Shown here: piece after piece, positions 16,101-17,288 of the stretch
Numbering within the stretch: the stretch's first letter is position 1
Layout of the letters: every line of letters begins with the position of its first letter
From: Candidatus Zophobacter franzmannii
GTDB lineage: Bacteria > Cloacimonadota > Cloacimonadia > Cloacimonadales > JAFGVF01
Assembly: GCA_030765245.1 (NCBI GenBank)
Contig: JAVCCX010000436.1
Coordinates: forward strand, 1 to 17,288
Length of the DNA stretch: 17,288 nt
Direction of reading: 5' to 3'
The notes under the pieces: model-generated
Database searches by the model: none
The model's input: the letters and a program-made list of their open reading frames with translations, nothing else
Told to the model about the DNA's origin: nothing
Translations under genes and position numbers: made by a program

Positions 16101-16681
16101 GAGCCGAGTGTTTCATAATCAATAACTTCAGCTTTCTGGATTTCGTTTGAGGTACGGAAACCATCAAAGAAGACCATGAAAGGAATCTGGGTCTTAAGGG
16201 TAGCAAGATTAGCTACAATTGAGAGGTCCATAACTTCCTGTACAGAGTTACAGGCAAGCATTGCATATCCGGTGTTTCTTGCAGACATAACGTCTGAGTG
16301 GTCGCCGAAAATTGAAAGTGACTGAGAAGCAAGAGAACGAGCTGAAACGTAGAAAACTGTAGGTAACATTTCACCTGCAATCTTATGCATGTTTGGAAGC
16401 ATGAGCATCAATCCTTGTGATGCTGTGAAAGTACTTGTTAAAGCACCAGCTGATAAGGCGCCATGAACTGCACCGGCAGCTCCACCTTCTGATTGCATTT
16501 CGGCAACATCAACTTCTGTTCCAAAGATATTCTTTAGACCATTAGCAGACCAAGTATCTGCCAATTCTCCCATGGTTGAGGACGGAGTAATGGGGTAAAT
16601 AGCCGCAACTTCACTGAAAGCATACGCTATATGAGCAGCAGCGGTATTACCTTCCATTGTCTGTTTCTTGAATTTTACCAT
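13169..16681 (-). CDS. nifJ: Pyruvate:ferredoxin (flavodoxin) oxidoreductase, single-chain
   Basis: It oxidises pyruvate and CoA to acetyl-CoA and CO2, reducing ferredoxin, in the cytoplasm. The 1170-residue chain holds the fused domains of the family: the pyrimidine-binding domain with YPITPSSTMGE near the start, the second domain with the middle and beta-like regions, a bacterial-ferredoxin domain with two 4Fe-4S clusters (CIQCNQCSFVCP near 685 and CQGCRVCVNECP near 742), and the thiamine diphosphate domain with GACAGCGE (about 805), GDGWAYDIGYGG (about 964) and NTGGQ. A further cysteine in the APCINHG segment near 1075 completes the third cluster. AAAGGAG (16694-16688) is 6 bases before the ATG at 16681; a closer in-frame ATG at 16687 overlaps the site, so 16681 is chosen. 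It is single-gene, with its own terminator. Confidence 0.96.
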   Translation of the reverse strand: MVKFKKQTMEGNTAAAHIAYAFSEVAAIYPITPSSTMGELADTWSANGLKNIFGTEVDVAEMQSEGGAAGAVHGALSAGALTSTFTASQGLMLMLPNMHKIAGEMLPTVFYVSARSLASQSLSIFGDHSDVMSARNTGYAMLACNSVQEVMDLSIVANLATLKTQIPFMVFFDGFRTSNEIQKAEVIDYETLGSMLDMKYVEEFRARALNPEKPRLKVGAQNPEVFFQGRETTNNIYAACPGEVQTYMDQLSMVIGRDYHLFAYVGAPDADAIIIAMGSGCETIDEAVEYLNAKGAKYGVLKIRLYRPFDVKAFLDAIPASVKRIAVLDRTKEPGSIGEPLYLDVVTALKDKHLNIIGGRYGLSSKEFTPSMVKAVFDYLDNNGTHNFTVGINDDVSNLSVPVVDMINTIPKGTISCKFWGLGADGTVGANKNSIKIIGDNTDKYAQGYFQYDSKKSGGITRSHLRFGDTPIRAQYLIQNADFIACHNPAFIGRYDLLEGITEGGVFLLNSHWTTEEAFQNLTLDMQKTIIEKKVRFYTINALDIAESVGLGGRINTVMQAAFFIISGVLPKDKAIELIKNAIIKSYSKKGDEIVKMNIEAVDNTEAALIEIAIPTTASDVYTEMKKLIADDADKFTRTVIEPIMREKGDDIKVSEMPYDGFVQSGTSKLEKRAVAPFVPHWIAENCIQCNQCSFVCPHAAIRAKLIDDDELKDAPESFNTLKAMGETGLQYKIQIYIDDCQGCRVCVNECPKGALEMKPIDDERSIGEQTNYEYFEALPTDVLGKSSKLNVKTCQFKQPLLEFSGACAGCGETAYVKLLTQLFGDRMLVANATGCSSIWGGTFPTIPYTKNKDGHGPAWANSLFEDNAEYGFGFRLAVDSNRKLLKMNLEKATALLTCESCIEVFNRRLENWDVVDEQAKLDAEEIKRLLPKVIERADETTLPIVRKCIELQSYLVERSVWAFGGDGWAYDIGYGGLDHVMASNKNINVLVMDTEVYSNTGGQASKATPLGSVAKFAESGKPTVKKDLGMMMMSYGYVYVASISMGANKAQALKAIQEAEAYPGPSIILAYAPCINHGIDMGNSQKAEKAVVDCGYWINYRYNPLLKLEGKNPFILDSREPKGDPIEFIDSEKRYSSLKRNFPKKYEQYHAELKKFLEDRYIQYKKLAD

Positions 16682-16687
16682 TCTCAT

Positions 16688-16694
16688 CTCCTTT
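16688..16694 (-). promoter_or_regulatory. Ribosome binding site AAAGGAG that fixes the PFOR start
   Basis: AAAGGAG has proper 6-base spacing to the ATG at 16681, but only touches the upstream in-frame ATG at 16687, which would add two residues (MR). Confidence 0.75.
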
Positions 16695-16757
16695 AGAGTT
16701 TATTTTGTTTACATTTATTAAAAATTAAATCACTTATCTACCATTTATGACAGCGAA

Positions 16758-16779
16758 ATTATAAACTCTAAAATGTCAA
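16758..16779 (-). promoter_or_regulatory. Possible promoter region of pyruvate:ferredoxin oxidoreductase
   Basis: A perfect TTGACA (16779-16774) and a perfect TATAAT (16763-16758) lie on the minus strand but only 10 bases apart, so they cannot act as a standard pair. The TATAAT with a weak upstream AAAATA at 17 bases is the likelier promoter, about 77 bases before the start codon. Confidence 0.35.
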
Positions 16780-16910
16780 TTATTTTCCGTCATTAAGAGC
16801 TTGTTTTTTCAGATATTTATCACCTATATTTTAGGTATGAAAACACCTTACTACTATTTAGCTGTTAGAATAGCATTTAGCTTAGCTATTCGTGGAAGTT
16901 CAGACTGGTA

Positions 16911-16945
16911 TAAAAAGAAAAGTGCCGAGTATTTCATCGACACTT
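16911..16945 (-). terminator. Terminator after the phosphate butyryltransferase-like gene
   Basis: On the minus strand a 9-bp stem (16945-16937 with 16928-16920, including one G-U pair) is followed by the T-rich TTCTTTTTA (reverse of 16919-16911). It lies about 20 bases past the stop at 16966. Confidence 0.7.
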
Positions 16946-16965
16946 AAAAGGTAGTGATTTGTAGT

Positions 16966-17288
16966 TTATTTCATGCTTGCAAGTGTAGCTGCAAGACCTA
17001 TAGAGTACATTTTTGTTTGGATAGTATCACCACGAGAGGACAATACAGCAGGAACTTTAGCACCTGCGACAAAAGCACCGAGTTCAGCACCTGCAAAACG
17101 CGTCATTGATTTATAGAATACATTTCCACTTTCGATATTCGGAAAGAGAATACAGTCAACATCTCCGGCAACAGGGCTTTCAAGTTTTTTAATCTTTACT
17201 GATTCCATATCAACCATAAGATCAAAAGCAAGAGGACCATCAACAATAGCATTCTTAATCTGGTTACGCTGAGCCATCTTTGAGATAA
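16966..17288 (-). CDS. Phosphate butyryltransferase / phosphotransacetylase-like enzyme (C-terminal part; start off the window)
   Basis: About 107 residues are visible and the frame is open to the right edge, so the ATG at 17277 is internal. IKNAIVDGPLAFD, SPVAGDVDCILFPNIESGNVFYKS and FVAGAKVPAVLSSRGDT are the conserved blocks of the phosphate acetyl/butyryltransferase family, and the wording is closer to Ptb than to Pta. The reaction is acyl-CoA plus phosphate to acyl-phosphate plus CoA, which an acyl kinase would turn into ATP. It lies upstream of the oxidoreductase gene on the same strand but has its own terminator. The exact acyl substrate is not certain. Confidence 0.88.
   Translation of the reverse strand, partial: ISKMAQRNQIKNAIVDGPLAFDLMVDMESVKIKKLESPVAGDVDCILFPNIESGNVFYKSMTRFAGAELGAFVAGAKVPAVLSSRGDTIQTKMYSIGLAATLASMK

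Noticed and set aside
16868..16891. GAATAGC/GCTATTC inverted repeat as a terminator or operator
   Set aside because: A 7-bp stem with a 10-base loop and no T-run on either strand; it lies in the small frame at 16837-16947 and has no second copy nearby.

Overview
The window reads as about 17 kb of AT-rich bacterial chromosome, densely coded, with no phage, plasmid or defence genes visible. My best guess for the source is an anaerobic fermenter of the Cloacimonadota or a related group in the Fibrobacteres-Chlorobi-Bacteroidetes neighbourhood. The reasons are a long secreted protein mixing GLUG repeats, PKD, choice-of-anchor-D-like and fibronectin-III domains, a small FlgD-Ig-like secreted protein, a single-chain pyruvate:ferredoxin oxidoreductase, and a phosphate butyryltransferase-like gene beside it. 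This placement rests on protein style only and was not tested by any search.

Layout. Positions 1-3068 (minus strand) hold a three-gene envelope operon: a Gx/heptaprenyl-diphosphate-synthase-component-I-like membrane protein, a class A penicillin-binding protein whose N-terminus looks displaced by a one-base frameshift, and a membrane-anchored family 2 glycosyltransferase that runs off the left edge. Positions 3069-3686 are a 618-base intergenic region with a long imperfect hairpin and a good sigma-54-type promoter, which points at a small exported protein (3687-4043) ending in a clear terminator. Positions 4116-5298 (minus) hold tsaB followed by folA, 1 base apart. A back-to-back promoter pair at 5329-5392, sharing a near-perfect palindrome, separates tsaB from a plus-strand series: a C_GCAxxG_C_C protein, an unnamed small TPR-like protein, a stand-alone response-regulator receiver, a FemAB/GNAT-fold protein, a secreted TPR protein with a CsgG/LpoB-like N-terminal region, and a GNAT acetyltransferase.

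Positions 10323-13007 (minus) encode the large modular secreted protein. Two 12-bp palindromes 19 bp apart lie upstream of its putative promoter. Positions 13169-16681 (minus) encode pyruvate:ferredoxin oxidoreductase, flanked by its own terminator, and the right edge holds the C-terminal part of a phosphate butyryl/acetyltransferase with its own terminator. Together these last two genes fit fermentation in which 2-oxo acids are oxidised to acyl-CoA with reduced ferredoxin and acyl-CoA is turned into acyl-phosphate for ATP synthesis.

The most useful leads are regulatory or structural rather than a whole new system: the sigma-54 promoter before the small exported protein, the hairpin element at 3212-3319, the twin palindromes at 13072-13102, and the PBP frameshift. 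I did not find a convincing undescribed multi-gene system.
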